Assembly (NCBI GenBank): GCA_017505535.1
Contig: JAFVPD010000020.1
Span: 1 to 64,000, forward strand
Direction of reading: 5' to 3'
Source of the DNA: Muribaculaceae bacterium
GTDB taxonomy: Bacteria > Bacteroidota > Bacteroidia > Bacteroidales > Muribaculaceae
Length of the DNA: 64,000 nucleotides
The first letter of the stretch is position 1. Each line of letters starts with the position of its first letter. Shown piece by piece: positions 8,376 to 15,736 of this stretch. Both the position numbers and the translations under genes were made by a program. The notes beneath the pieces are model-generated. The model was not told the DNA's origin and did not search any database. It saw only the letters and a list, made by a program, of their open reading frames with translations.

Positions 8376-8404
8376 AAAAAGAGAGGGTTAAAGCCCTCTC
8401 TTTT
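8376..8404. terminator. Bidirectional terminator between rpoD and helicase gene
   Basis: Inverted repeat AAAAAGAGAGGG / CCCTCTCTTTT with a 6-nt loop, flanked by A- and T-runs on the two sides. It serves rpoD (+) and the convergent helicase gene (-). Confidence 0.85.
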
Positions 8405-8418
8405 ATTTTACACCTGTT

Positions 8419-10428
8419 TTATCCTTTACGGCGTTTGTTGCGACGGTGACGCGATGCAAGTTTTCGATAGTCGTCGGCAAGAGATTCATCTCCTATTTCA
8501 TCATATATTTCAGCAATACACTCCAGCAACTCAGGAGATTGGGAATTGATGTCATTTGCAACAAGATACCAATTTAATGCATCATGTAATTGCCCTTGCT
8601 TTCTATACACATGTCCCAATTGAAACGCGGCTTTAAAATGACTCGCATCTAATTCAACTACATGAGCAAAGCACTCCAACGCCTCATCAATCAATCCGGC
8701 ATCAAGCCACACAATCCCCTTTCCATACCATGCATCAACACAATTGGCATCAAGAGATATCGCTTTTTCAAAATTGGCTATTGCCGGAGTATATTCAAGC
8801 CCGTCTTCAATGCAATCATATCCCATTTGCACATATTCTTTTGCCAATCTTTTCAACTTGTCTCTCATCTGCTCCACTTCACTCTTATACTCCGCCACAA
8901 GAGTCTTCATTTGAGGGATAATAGATAATTTTCGCGATATCAGTCTCACAACAGCATCTTGATGCAATTCATTCCGAGAATTGACAGCTTCCACAAATAG
9001 AGACACCGATTGAGCAATATCGCCTTCGTCAAATGCCTTTGCCGCGCGATTATAACAATCATCAGCATGAGCATATTGTAGCGCTCCATTTATAGCAACA
9101 GTATCATTAAACGTTTTACTGAACTCAGTCAATGCAGGATTCACAAACACATCTCTTGAATTTACCGTACTTTTAAGTACAATACCTTCGAAACTTCTAC
9201 AACGGCTCAGAGCAACATAGGTTTGCCCACCTGAGAATGCACCCCTTCCCATGTCAATAATCACATTATTAAATGTCAATCCTTGACTCTTGTGTATTGT
9301 GAGTGCCCAAGCAAGCTTTACAGGAAATTGAACAAACGAACCTATTTGTTTCTCAACCACTCGCTTTGTTTCTTCGTCAAACTTGTACTCAATGTTTTCC
9401 CACAAAGCCCTTTCAACTATGTGTTTATCGCCACTTTCAAGTTGCACTTCAAGGCAATCATCTGTGGCTTTGACTACTTTCCCAATTGTTCCATTTACCC
9501 ACCGATGTTCTCTGTCATTTTTTATAAAAACAATCTGAGCCCCGACTTTAAGAGTGAGCTCCATTGATGTGGGCAAGGCGCTCTCGGGGAAATCGCCCGA
9601 GATATCTCCTTCATATTCAACCTCAGGGGTCTTTAATTGAGCCAAATGCTCCTCATTGATCGCGTCAACTATATCCCTACGCGTTGCAAGCGTCATCACA
9701 AATTTATCGTTATCCTCATCTATACAATCACCATGGCGACTATTTAGCTTTGTAATATCTGAGGCCAACACATGCCCCATGCGTATTCGGTCCAGCATCT
9801 CTATAAACTGAGTATCATTTTGCCGATAAATTTTGCGCAACTCGATTGGGACAATATTCAGTTGTTTAAAAGCATTTGCACTAAAGAAATAGGAATTGGG
9901 ATAATACTTACGCAACAAATCACGCATATCGGCCGTCACCACAGGCTCAAGCTGGAATATATCTCCCACAAGCAATAATTGTTTACCGCCAAACGGCTCT
10001 CTCATATTGCCACCATACACACGCAATACTTTATCGATAAAATCAATGATATCGGCCCTCACCATTGAGATCTCATCGATGATAATCAACTCCAATTCCC
10101 TAATTACTTTCTGAAGATTTTTGGGATATTTCAAGCGTGAGCGCAATCGACTTACGGCAAAATCAGGATCATCAGGCAATAGAGGCTTTAACGGAATGCG
10201 AAAAAACGAGTGAAGTGTCACACCTCCCACATTAACCGCAGCTATTCCGGTGGGAGCCAATACGACATATTTTTTTCGAGTATTCTCACATATATATTTC
10301 AAGAATGTTGACTTTCCCGAGCCCGCTTTACCTGTTAGAAATACCGATTGACGCGTATAGCTTATGAGCTTCCATACGTTCTGAAATTCCTGATTATCAA
10401 GATCTATTTGTTGTAATTCTTCACTCAT
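8419..10428 (-). CDS. Pif1-like SF1 helicase with C-terminal TPR region
   Basis: 669 residues. Walker A GKAGSGKST (about 32-40), the Pif1-type block APTGIAAVNVGG...TLHSFF, Walker B IIIDEISMV (about 112-120), VGDIFQLEPV and, further on, ALTIHKSQGLTF and YVALSRCRS place the first 440 residues in the Pif1/RecD-like superfamily 1B, an ATP-dependent 5'-3' DNA helicase. The remaining 200 residues contain tetratricopeptide-like repeats (AISLDANCVDAWYGKGIVWLD, ALECFAHVVELD, ALNWYLVA), suggesting a protein-interaction tail. The fusion recurs in Bacteroidetes genomes as far as I know. No neighbour suggests a more specific role. Confidence 0.88.
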   Translation of the reverse strand: MSEELQQIDLDNQEFQNVWKLISYTRQSVFLTGKAGSGKSTFLKYICENTRKKYVVLAPTGIAAVNVGGVTLHSFFRIPLKPLLPDDPDFAVSRLRSRLKYPKNLQKVIRELELIIIDEISMVRADIIDFIDKVLRVYGGNMREPFGGKQLLLVGDIFQLEPVVTADMRDLLRKYYPNSYFFSANAFKQLNIVPIELRKIYRQNDTQFIEMLDRIRMGHVLASDITKLNSRHGDCIDEDNDKFVMTLATRRDIVDAINEEHLAQLKTPEVEYEGDISGDFPESALPTSMELTLKVGAQIVFIKNDREHRWVNGTIGKVVKATDDCLEVQLESGDKHIVERALWENIEYKFDEETKRVVEKQIGSFVQFPVKLAWALTIHKSQGLTFNNVIIDMGRGAFSGGQTYVALSRCRSFEGIVLKSTVNSRDVFVNPALTEFSKTFNDTVAINGALQYAHADDCYNRAAKAFDEGDIAQSVSLFVEAVNSRNELHQDAVVRLISRKLSIIPQMKTLVAEYKSEVEQMRDKLKRLAKEYVQMGYDCIEDGLEYTPAIANFEKAISLDANCVDAWYGKGIVWLDAGLIDEALECFAHVVELDASHFKAAFQLGHVYRKQGQLHDALNWYLVANDINSQSPELLECIAEIYDEIGDESLADDYRKLASRHRRNKRRKG

Positions 10429-10482
10429 CGCAAATAATAACCATCTACACTTATAGGAAACGAGACTTCAATAAACAAAAAA

Positions 10483-10519
10483 CCCATAAAAGAAACTTCT
10501 TCTCGTTTCTTTTATGGGT
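10483..10519 (-). terminator. Terminator of OmpP1/FadL-like gene
   Basis: Perfect 15-bp inverted repeat (ACCCATAAAAGAAAC and its complement) with a 7-nt loop, followed on the minus strand by TTTTTTG. It lies just downstream of the stop at 10539. Confidence 0.88.
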
Positions 10520-10538
10520 ATAAAGTTACAACAATTTA

Positions 10539-12116
10539 TCAGAATTTAAAACCTAAACTCATTATCACTTGATTGTTGTGGTCTTTAATATCAGCCGATG
10601 GCACTTCATATTCATCAAATGCGGTAAATGCTTGCCACTTGCTTTCACGCATCTTGTGCATATAGGCCATATCTACATAAAAATTCTTGTATCGATAGCC
10701 CAATCCACATGTTATATATTGAGTAGTTTTATCAAAAATATATGCCGGATTGGTTCCTGAAGTGTATATATATTCTTCGTTATCGATGGCTGCATCTTTA
10801 GCAGGTTGTGTTTGGTAGCTATAGCCCGCTCTCAAACTCAATTGAGGTGTCACACGATACTCACCGCCTACTCTGATAATATGAGATGCTTGATAATAAT
10901 TTTTAATATCGCCGGTAATATCGTAATATTCATCACCGTAGCCATCTTTTACACGCATTGCATCATAACCGACATATTCATAGTCAACACTCAAGATTCC
11001 TTGTCCTCCAATAACACCTGCAGCACTTGCAATCAATCGCCAAGGTGTTTTAAAGTCTGAATCGTAGTAAGCTATATAACCATCATCGGCTTCATGATAG
11101 CCCTCGTAGCCTGAAGAATAGCTAAAATCACACACCGAATAAGCCTCATGTTTCAAGTCATAATAGGTGGGGGTGTGAACTGCCAATCCTAAGCGCAATT
11201 CATTGATGGGTTTAAATATCACACCGGCCTTAAAATTAAAGCCATTTCCTCTTACGTGCTGATAATTACCAAGGCCAAACCAGCCATCGCCCGATTCAGT
11301 CCCATAGGTCTTTGAACTTGGCACAGATGCATTTTGTAATTCTTCATCATAATATGCGTCTTGGGTATAGCTAATATCTGTAATACCAAAAGCCACGCCC
11401 CAATACACCGTATTCATTATATTACCACCAAAGTCGATTGAATATTCATCAACATATCCTTTTTCTCTGACAGTAAATGCTGCATTACCAAAAGTGTCGT
11501 TATTAAACAATCCGCTAAAGTTTCCGCTATTAGATGTTGGATTTATCATGTAGGAGTTATAAGCCATGATGCTAAGCCAAGGAATATCGGAAGAAAAATA
11601 TGGATTATAATTATCACTTTGGCCCAATTCAGCCGGAGTCCAATTATCTTGGTTTGTAAAATTAGCCACATAATTACTCATTGAATTTGACAACGAAGGC
11701 ACATAACCTCGATAATATCTATCAAACGATGCTGCTCGAGAATAAGAAACACCCCATGAGAAAAACGGCATCACATCATTATTAAGTTCAACCGAACCTA
11801 CATATCCAAAGTTTGAGCAATTAAACTTTGTTTGAGAGGCATCTCGTGATGTCCCCATTGATGTTGATTTTGTACCTTGTAAATCCAGATCTAATGTAAA
11901 CCCGATTTCGCTACTACGATACACACCTATACCTGCCGGATTCTGATTTAATGTCGATAAGTCTCCTCCAAGAGCGCCAAAAGCGCCTGCCATTGCCGAA
12001 AATCGAGCAGTTCCATTCAAATCGGGTTGAGCTAGCTGATAAGCATCAACTGCACTTTGGGCCATCATCACCATAGGCAAAGACCCAACCATTATTGTCA
12101 ATATCGTTTTCTTCAT
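10539..12116 (-). CDS. OmpP1/FadL-family outer-membrane barrel protein
   Basis: The protein has 525 residues with a signal peptide cut near MMAQ (about residue 19). The N-terminal block AMAGAFGALGGDLSTLNQNPAGIGVYR is the conserved hatch-type start of the OmpP1/FadL/TodX family in Bacteroidetes. The rest is alternating strands (e.g. GGEYRVTPQLSLRAGYSY) ending in MSLGFKF with a terminal aromatic, as expected of a barrel inserted by the BAM complex. Family members take up hydrophobic substrates; the substrate here is unknown. It has its own terminator and no operon partner. A second, more FadL-like paralogue lies at 40866. Confidence 0.82.
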   Translation of the reverse strand: MKKTILTIMVGSLPMVMMAQSAVDAYQLAQPDLNGTARFSAMAGAFGALGGDLSTLNQNPAGIGVYRSSEIGFTLDLDLQGTKSTSMGTSRDASQTKFNCSNFGYVGSVELNNDVMPFFSWGVSYSRAASFDRYYRGYVPSLSNSMSNYVANFTNQDNWTPAELGQSDNYNPYFSSDIPWLSIMAYNSYMINPTSNSGNFSGLFNNDTFGNAAFTVREKGYVDEYSIDFGGNIMNTVYWGVAFGITDISYTQDAYYDEELQNASVPSSKTYGTESGDGWFGLGNYQHVRGNGFNFKAGVIFKPINELRLGLAVHTPTYYDLKHEAYSVCDFSYSSGYEGYHEADDGYIAYYDSDFKTPWRLIASAAGVIGGQGILSVDYEYVGYDAMRVKDGYGDEYYDITGDIKNYYQASHIIRVGGEYRVTPQLSLRAGYSYQTQPAKDAAIDNEEYIYTSGTNPAYIFDKTTQYITCGLGYRYKNFYVDMAYMHKMRESKWQAFTAFDEYEVPSADIKDHNNQVIMSLGFKF

Positions 12117-12188
12117 AATCCAATTATTAATCTATAATTTCATTCTGTTAAATAGAACCTTAATCGTTATATCTAAACACTCATTCTA

Positions 12189-13193
12189 TTAATGGCGTCC
12201 ACCACGACCTCCGCCTCCGCGACTGCCACCGCGACTTCCACCTGAGAAGCCACTACTACGGCTACTGCTTCCCGAAGAGCGATAAGAACTTCCACGATTT
12301 TCACTGCTACTTGACGAGCGATTATATGAGCTTCTATTGTTACTTGAGTTACTATTTCCCGACGATACTCCGGCATTACGGCTACTTGATGGGCGTCTTC
12401 CACTTGACATTGAAGAGCCTTGCGTTGCCGAACCTCTACCCGATGATGGTCTATAAGCCGAACCTTCTCCTCTATAGCTGGGTCTATGACCTGGTGTATA
12501 ATTGTTTTGTCCGGGGCGAGCGGGTCGATAGGCTCCAGGAGAGGCCGGACGATGAGTTGCCGGGCCTGCGTAATAGTGGTGATAATGTGGGTAGCATGGA
12601 TAATAGCCCGGATACCATGATGGTCCCCAATAACTATACCACCCCCAATAATAAGGAGAATACCACGATGGACCATACCATGGATCGTAATACCATGGTG
12701 ACGACCAAGAGTAATACCACGACCCGGGATACCAACTATTCCAATAAGGCGAATTGATATATATATTCACCTCCGAGGGTTGTTGTGCCGAATAATAATA
12801 TTCTTGCAATTGTGCATCACTTGAACCCGAAACAATTGTTGGATTGTGGAATCGCTCAATACGACGAGTGTATGCAAAGTCATCACTCGCCAATGTATCA
12901 GCAGCCAACGTATCAGTTGAAATATAATTGCCTCTGCGATTATATTCATCTACGTCTCGCTGTGATGTGCCCACAAAATTATAGCTATCGGCAGCCGGAT
13001 AGTCATATACATAGGAAGAATAATTCGAGCCGTTATTATAACTGCTTGCCGACGAATTCTTCTTCACAACTGTAGATTTCTTCTCTTTGGAAGAATCATA
13101 GTATATGTCATCATCATAATAACTCTGAGCCGAAACTCCCATACCGATTCCAGCCATTAGAGTTATCAATAACATTACTTTTCCTATGTTCAT
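12189..13193 (-). CDS. Low-complexity exported protein, Trp/Tyr/Pro- then Ser/Arg/Gly-rich
   Basis: 334 residues with a clear signal peptide (1-22, ending VSAQ). Three compositional zones follow: an acidic/Ser-rich N-terminus with YYDDDIYYD, a middle (about 145-215) of repeated SPWYY/PWYGPSWYS-type Trp-Tyr-Pro motifs, and a C-terminal third of Ser/Asn/Arg passing into RGGSRGG repeats ending in GRH. I recognise no catalytic domain. The Arg-Gly tail could bind RNA, acidic polysaccharide or lipid, and the Trp/Tyr-rich zone looks structural or amyloid-prone; both are guesses. The reading frame is supported by the signal peptide and position. Overlapping open frames on both strands are composition artefacts. 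Confidence 0.75.
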   Translation of the reverse strand: MNIGKVMLLITLMAGIGMGVSAQSYYDDDIYYDSSKEKKSTVVKKNSSASSYNNGSNYSSYVYDYPAADSYNFVGTSQRDVDEYNRRGNYISTDTLAADTLASDDFAYTRRIERFHNPTIVSGSSDAQLQEYYYSAQQPSEVNIYINSPYWNSWYPGSWYYSWSSPWYYDPWYGPSWYSPYYWGWYSYWGPSWYPGYYPCYPHYHHYYAGPATHRPASPGAYRPARPGQNNYTPGHRPSYRGEGSAYRPSSGRGSATQGSSMSSGRRPSSSRNAGVSSGNSNSSNNRSSYNRSSSSSENRGSSYRSSGSSSRSSGFSGGSRGGSRGGGGRGGRH

Positions 13194-13275
13194 AATTCAT
13201 CAGTTTAATTAGTTATACATTGATTAAATTACACCTATGACTATACGTCTTTGGAATAGTTTAACCTTTATAGTA

Positions 13276-13283
13276 CAAAACTA
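13276..13283 (-). promoter_or_regulatory. Possible -7 box for low-complexity protein gene
   Basis: TAGTTTTG on the minus strand matches TAnnTTTG about 83 bp before the start at 13193, but no TTG is found at the right distance. Confidence 0.3.
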
Positions 13284-13423
13284 CGCATTTTCATTCTAAA
13301 TTCCTACGTTTTTCGCCAATAATAACACATTCGCCGACCTTTTTAACAAAGTCAACACCCGAGATGAGAATCTCCCTCCCGGGCGTTGCTAATTAAATTT
13401 CAGTTTCGAATCAAGCTATAATA

Positions 13424-13996
13424 TCAGTCACATCTATCTTCTTCAATCGGTTTCATATCCAATGATGTCATCACCATTGTAATACCCCAATATATAAATG
13501 CCAATGACACTAATGTACTTGCCATTAATATATCCTGCAAAAAGCCGGCCTCGAGGAAGAAAAATCCTATAAACAACATCAACAGACCATTTATGAGTCG
13601 TAGCCACCAAAATCTATATCCACGATTTACAACTGCCGCGATTAGAGATGTTACACCCCAATAGACAAATACAGCAGCAAGAAAATATGGGAACAACGAT
13701 TCTGACAATACAACATTTCTCACCAACATGAACCCGATAAATATATCAAGGACTCCGCCAACAAGCCACCAGCCCCAATTTCGAGGACGATTAATACCTG
13801 AAGATACGACCAATTGCACTACACCGGTGGCCACAAGCATCCAACCAAAAAGCATTGAGGCAACCGAATAGCCGGCTAAGGGCCAAAACCAGTAGGCAAT
13901 ACCACACACCATCATCAAAATTCCAACTAACGCGACAATCCACCATGCCTTGCAATTATTGTCGCAACAAATTTTCATAGCATTCATAATCAACAT
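13424..13996 (-). CDS. HdeD/DUF308-family membrane protein
   Basis: A 190-residue protein of six predicted transmembrane helices separated by short loops, with the internal pseudo-repeat seen in HdeD (DUF308) proteins: GWMLVATGVVQLV, LDIFIGFMLVRNV, YWGVTSLIAAVV and GLLMLFIGFFFLEAGFL. In Escherichia coli HdeD supports acid resistance; in Bacteroidetes the role is not established. ATG codons at 13996, 13987 and 13978 are all possible starts; the last gives MKICCDNNC. It stands alone, opposite to the porin gene that follows. Confidence 0.8.
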   Translation of the reverse strand: MLIMNAMKICCDNNCKAWWIVALVGILMMVCGIAYWFWPLAGYSVASMLFGWMLVATGVVQLVVSSGINRPRNWGWWLVGGVLDIFIGFMLVRNVVLSESLFPYFLAAVFVYWGVTSLIAAVVNRGYRFWWLRLINGLLMLFIGFFFLEAGFLQDILMASTLVSLAFIYWGITMVMTSLDMKPIEEDRCD

Positions 13997-14091
13997 ATTT
14001 TTATTTGTTCACATCATTTTTTAGTTACAAATAAAACAATCGGAAATCATTTTTGTTGAGTATTACTGAAAAACATTAAAAACTCGCATCT

Positions 14092-15390
14092 ATGAAAAAG
14101 ACATTGATTATTTTTATTGCATGCATTAATGCCGCATTAGCGGCAGATGCAAAGACTCACTATGAAATTCAACTTGATTCATTGAAAGAAGACCACAAAA
14201 TCATGTACTTCGGAGAAGGAAATATCCCTTCTCGCGACTCTATCAGAGCAATGATTGACATGTTTTATGTTGATCAATTCCGACACTTTCAAGATCCACG
14301 TGCTCCCTACTTCCTGTTTTTGAGTAAAGACAGCCAATTAGCAATGGGTATTGGTGGCGTTGTACGCATGCGCGGTTGGTATGATTGGGGCGGAGTGATT
14401 CCCTATAATGGATTTATTCCTTATGCCATTTCTGTGCCGCGTGATGGTGTTAATCGCCGCAAAATATCTACAACACCTGCAGGGACCGCGCTATTTTTCA
14501 GAGTCATTGGTCGCAATCATCGTTTAGGCGACTACCAATTATACATCGAAACAAATTTTGATGGATATAATCAGGTGGGCATGAAACTCAAAAAAGCGTA
14601 TGCAACAGTTAATGATTGGACTGTGGGATATGCCAATTCAACTTTCGGAGACCCCACTGCATTTCCTCCGCTAATTGATGCGCAAGGACCTCAAGCCGAA
14701 ATTCAAACAACTGCCGTATTGGTAAGATGGTTGCATTCTTTTAATCGCAACTGGACCATGGCAGCTTCGGTTGAAGCGCCATCTTCGCAAGTTGGATTTG
14801 ATAATAAAACGACAGCCAAACTCAACGATTATTTCCCCAACATTGCAACATTTGGTCAATATGGGTGGGGAGAAAATCAACACATACGACTTTCCGGAAT
14901 AATGCGCGTACTGCCTTATCAAGACTTGGTAAATGGGTCTAATGAGAGTCGCATTGGTTGGGGGCTACAACTCAGCACTATTTTCCGCCCGGCCGATAAA
15001 TTAACCATTTATGGCACAGCAAACACCGGGCGGGGATATGGAAGTTTGACGGGCGATCTGATTATGACTAATTTTGACTTAATAAACAACCCAAATGAGC
15101 CTGGCAAAATGTACGCTCCGGCATCATGGGCTTGGTATGGAGCCGTGCAATACCACTTCCTCCCCAATTTATTTGCCAGCGCAACAATTGGTCAAGAACG
15201 ATTCACTCCTGCTCACCATGTTGACCCCTCTACATATAAATATGGGTTATACGGCGCCATGAACCTATTTTGGGACATTACTCCGCGAGTACAAGTTGCA
15301 GCTGAAGTGAATCTTGGCAAGCGTCAAAACTTCGACGGTAGCCACAACTATGCTCGCCGTGCTTGCCTTATGACTCAATTTAGTTTTTAA
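14092..15390 (+). CDS. DcaP-like trimeric porin
   Basis: 432 residues with a signal peptide cut near ALAADA (18-20). After an N-terminal helical stretch, the protein shows the DcaP-family layout: LSKDSQLAMGIGGVVRMRGWYDWGG, then long amphipathic strands (YQLYIETNFDGY, AYATVNDWTVGYANSTFGDPTA) and a C-terminal RACLMTQFSF ending in Phe. DcaP proteins form outer-membrane trimers that pass small, often dicarboxylic, substrates. No partner gene lies nearby. The start is chosen for the signal peptide; a recognisable TAnnTTTG box is not visible in the 95-bp upstream gap. Confidence 0.8.
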   Translation: MKKTLIIFIACINAALAADAKTHYEIQLDSLKEDHKIMYFGEGNIPSRDSIRAMIDMFYVDQFRHFQDPRAPYFLFLSKDSQLAMGIGGVVRMRGWYDWGGVIPYNGFIPYAISVPRDGVNRRKISTTPAGTALFFRVIGRNHRLGDYQLYIETNFDGYNQVGMKLKKAYATVNDWTVGYANSTFGDPTAFPPLIDAQGPQAEIQTTAVLVRWLHSFNRNWTMAASVEAPSSQVGFDNKTTAKLNDYFPNIATFGQYGWGENQHIRLSGIMRVLPYQDLVNGSNESRIGWGLQLSTIFRPADKLTIYGTANTGRGYGSLTGDLIMTNFDLINNPNEPGKMYAPASWAWYGAVQYHFLPNLFASATIGQERFTPAHHVDPSTYKYGLYGAMNLFWDITPRVQVAAEVNLGKRQNFDGSHNYARRACLMTQFSF

Positions 15391-15405
15391 GGCTATCCAT
15401 TTCCA

Positions 15406-15437
15406 ACAAGCTGCACCGATGGTGCAGCTTGTTTATT
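15406..15437 (+). terminator. Terminator of DcaP-like porin gene
   Basis: 12-bp perfect inverted repeat ACAAGCTGCACC / GGTGCAGCTTGT with a 3-nt loop, followed by TTATT. It begins 15 bp after the stop codon. Confidence 0.88.
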
Positions 15438-15447
15438 ATGACAGGAC

Positions 15448-15534
15448 TTATTCTTCTGATTGTTGCTCTGTTGTTTCTTTTGGTTCAATAATAAAAATTG
15501 CCAACCACACCATTAATAGAATTGAGATAATCAT
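15448..15534 (-). CDS. Candidate 28-residue single-span membrane protein
   Basis: The minus strand carries ATG 15534 to TAA 15448, 28 codons: MIISILLMVWLAIFIIEPK followed by the charged tail ETTEQQSEE. One hydrophobic helix (2-16) and a hydrophilic tail is the classic layout of small regulatory membrane proteins. A -7 box TACATTTG lies 35 bp upstream (15576-15569). The gene sits in an otherwise empty gap between porin and mutS2. Support is the combination of promoter, start, span and clean stop; conservation in relatives would be needed to be sure it is translated. Confidence 0.42.
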   Translation of the reverse strand: MIISILLMVWLAIFIIEPKETTEQQSEE

Positions 15535-15568
15535 AACATTTAAATTTTATTGGTTTTAATTTCTGTTG

Positions 15569-15576
15569 CAAATGTA
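15569..15576 (-). promoter_or_regulatory. -7 box upstream of 28-residue gene
   Basis: TACATTTG on the minus strand fits TAnnTTTG exactly. The nearest TTG (15596-15594) is 17 bp away, slightly closer than the usual 19-21. Confidence 0.4.
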
Positions 15577-15724
15577 GCAGCGCGCATGGGCAACAATTGC
15601 GTACTCCGAATGTTAAAATGAGTAAACATTCAATTATTTTTTTGCGCACTCAAATTTTTCACTTTCAATAGTAATTATATCAATAATTTTTACTGCAAAA
15701 TATCGATGTGTCGAAAGTTTGCCG

Positions 15725-15732
15725 TAAATTTG
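15725..15732 (+). promoter_or_regulatory. -7 box immediately before mutS2 start
   Basis: TAAATTTG ends 4 bp before ATG 15737, so a transcript from it would be leaderless or nearly so. No good TTG lies 19-21 bp upstream. Confidence 0.4.
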
Positions 15733-15736
15733 CACT

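Noticed and set aside
12173..12676. 167-codon minus-strand frame rich in Ile/Val, and a 148-codon plus-strand frame at 12311-12757
   Set aside because: Both overlap the low-complexity exported gene in other frames; they arise from its repeated codons and lack signal peptide or motif.
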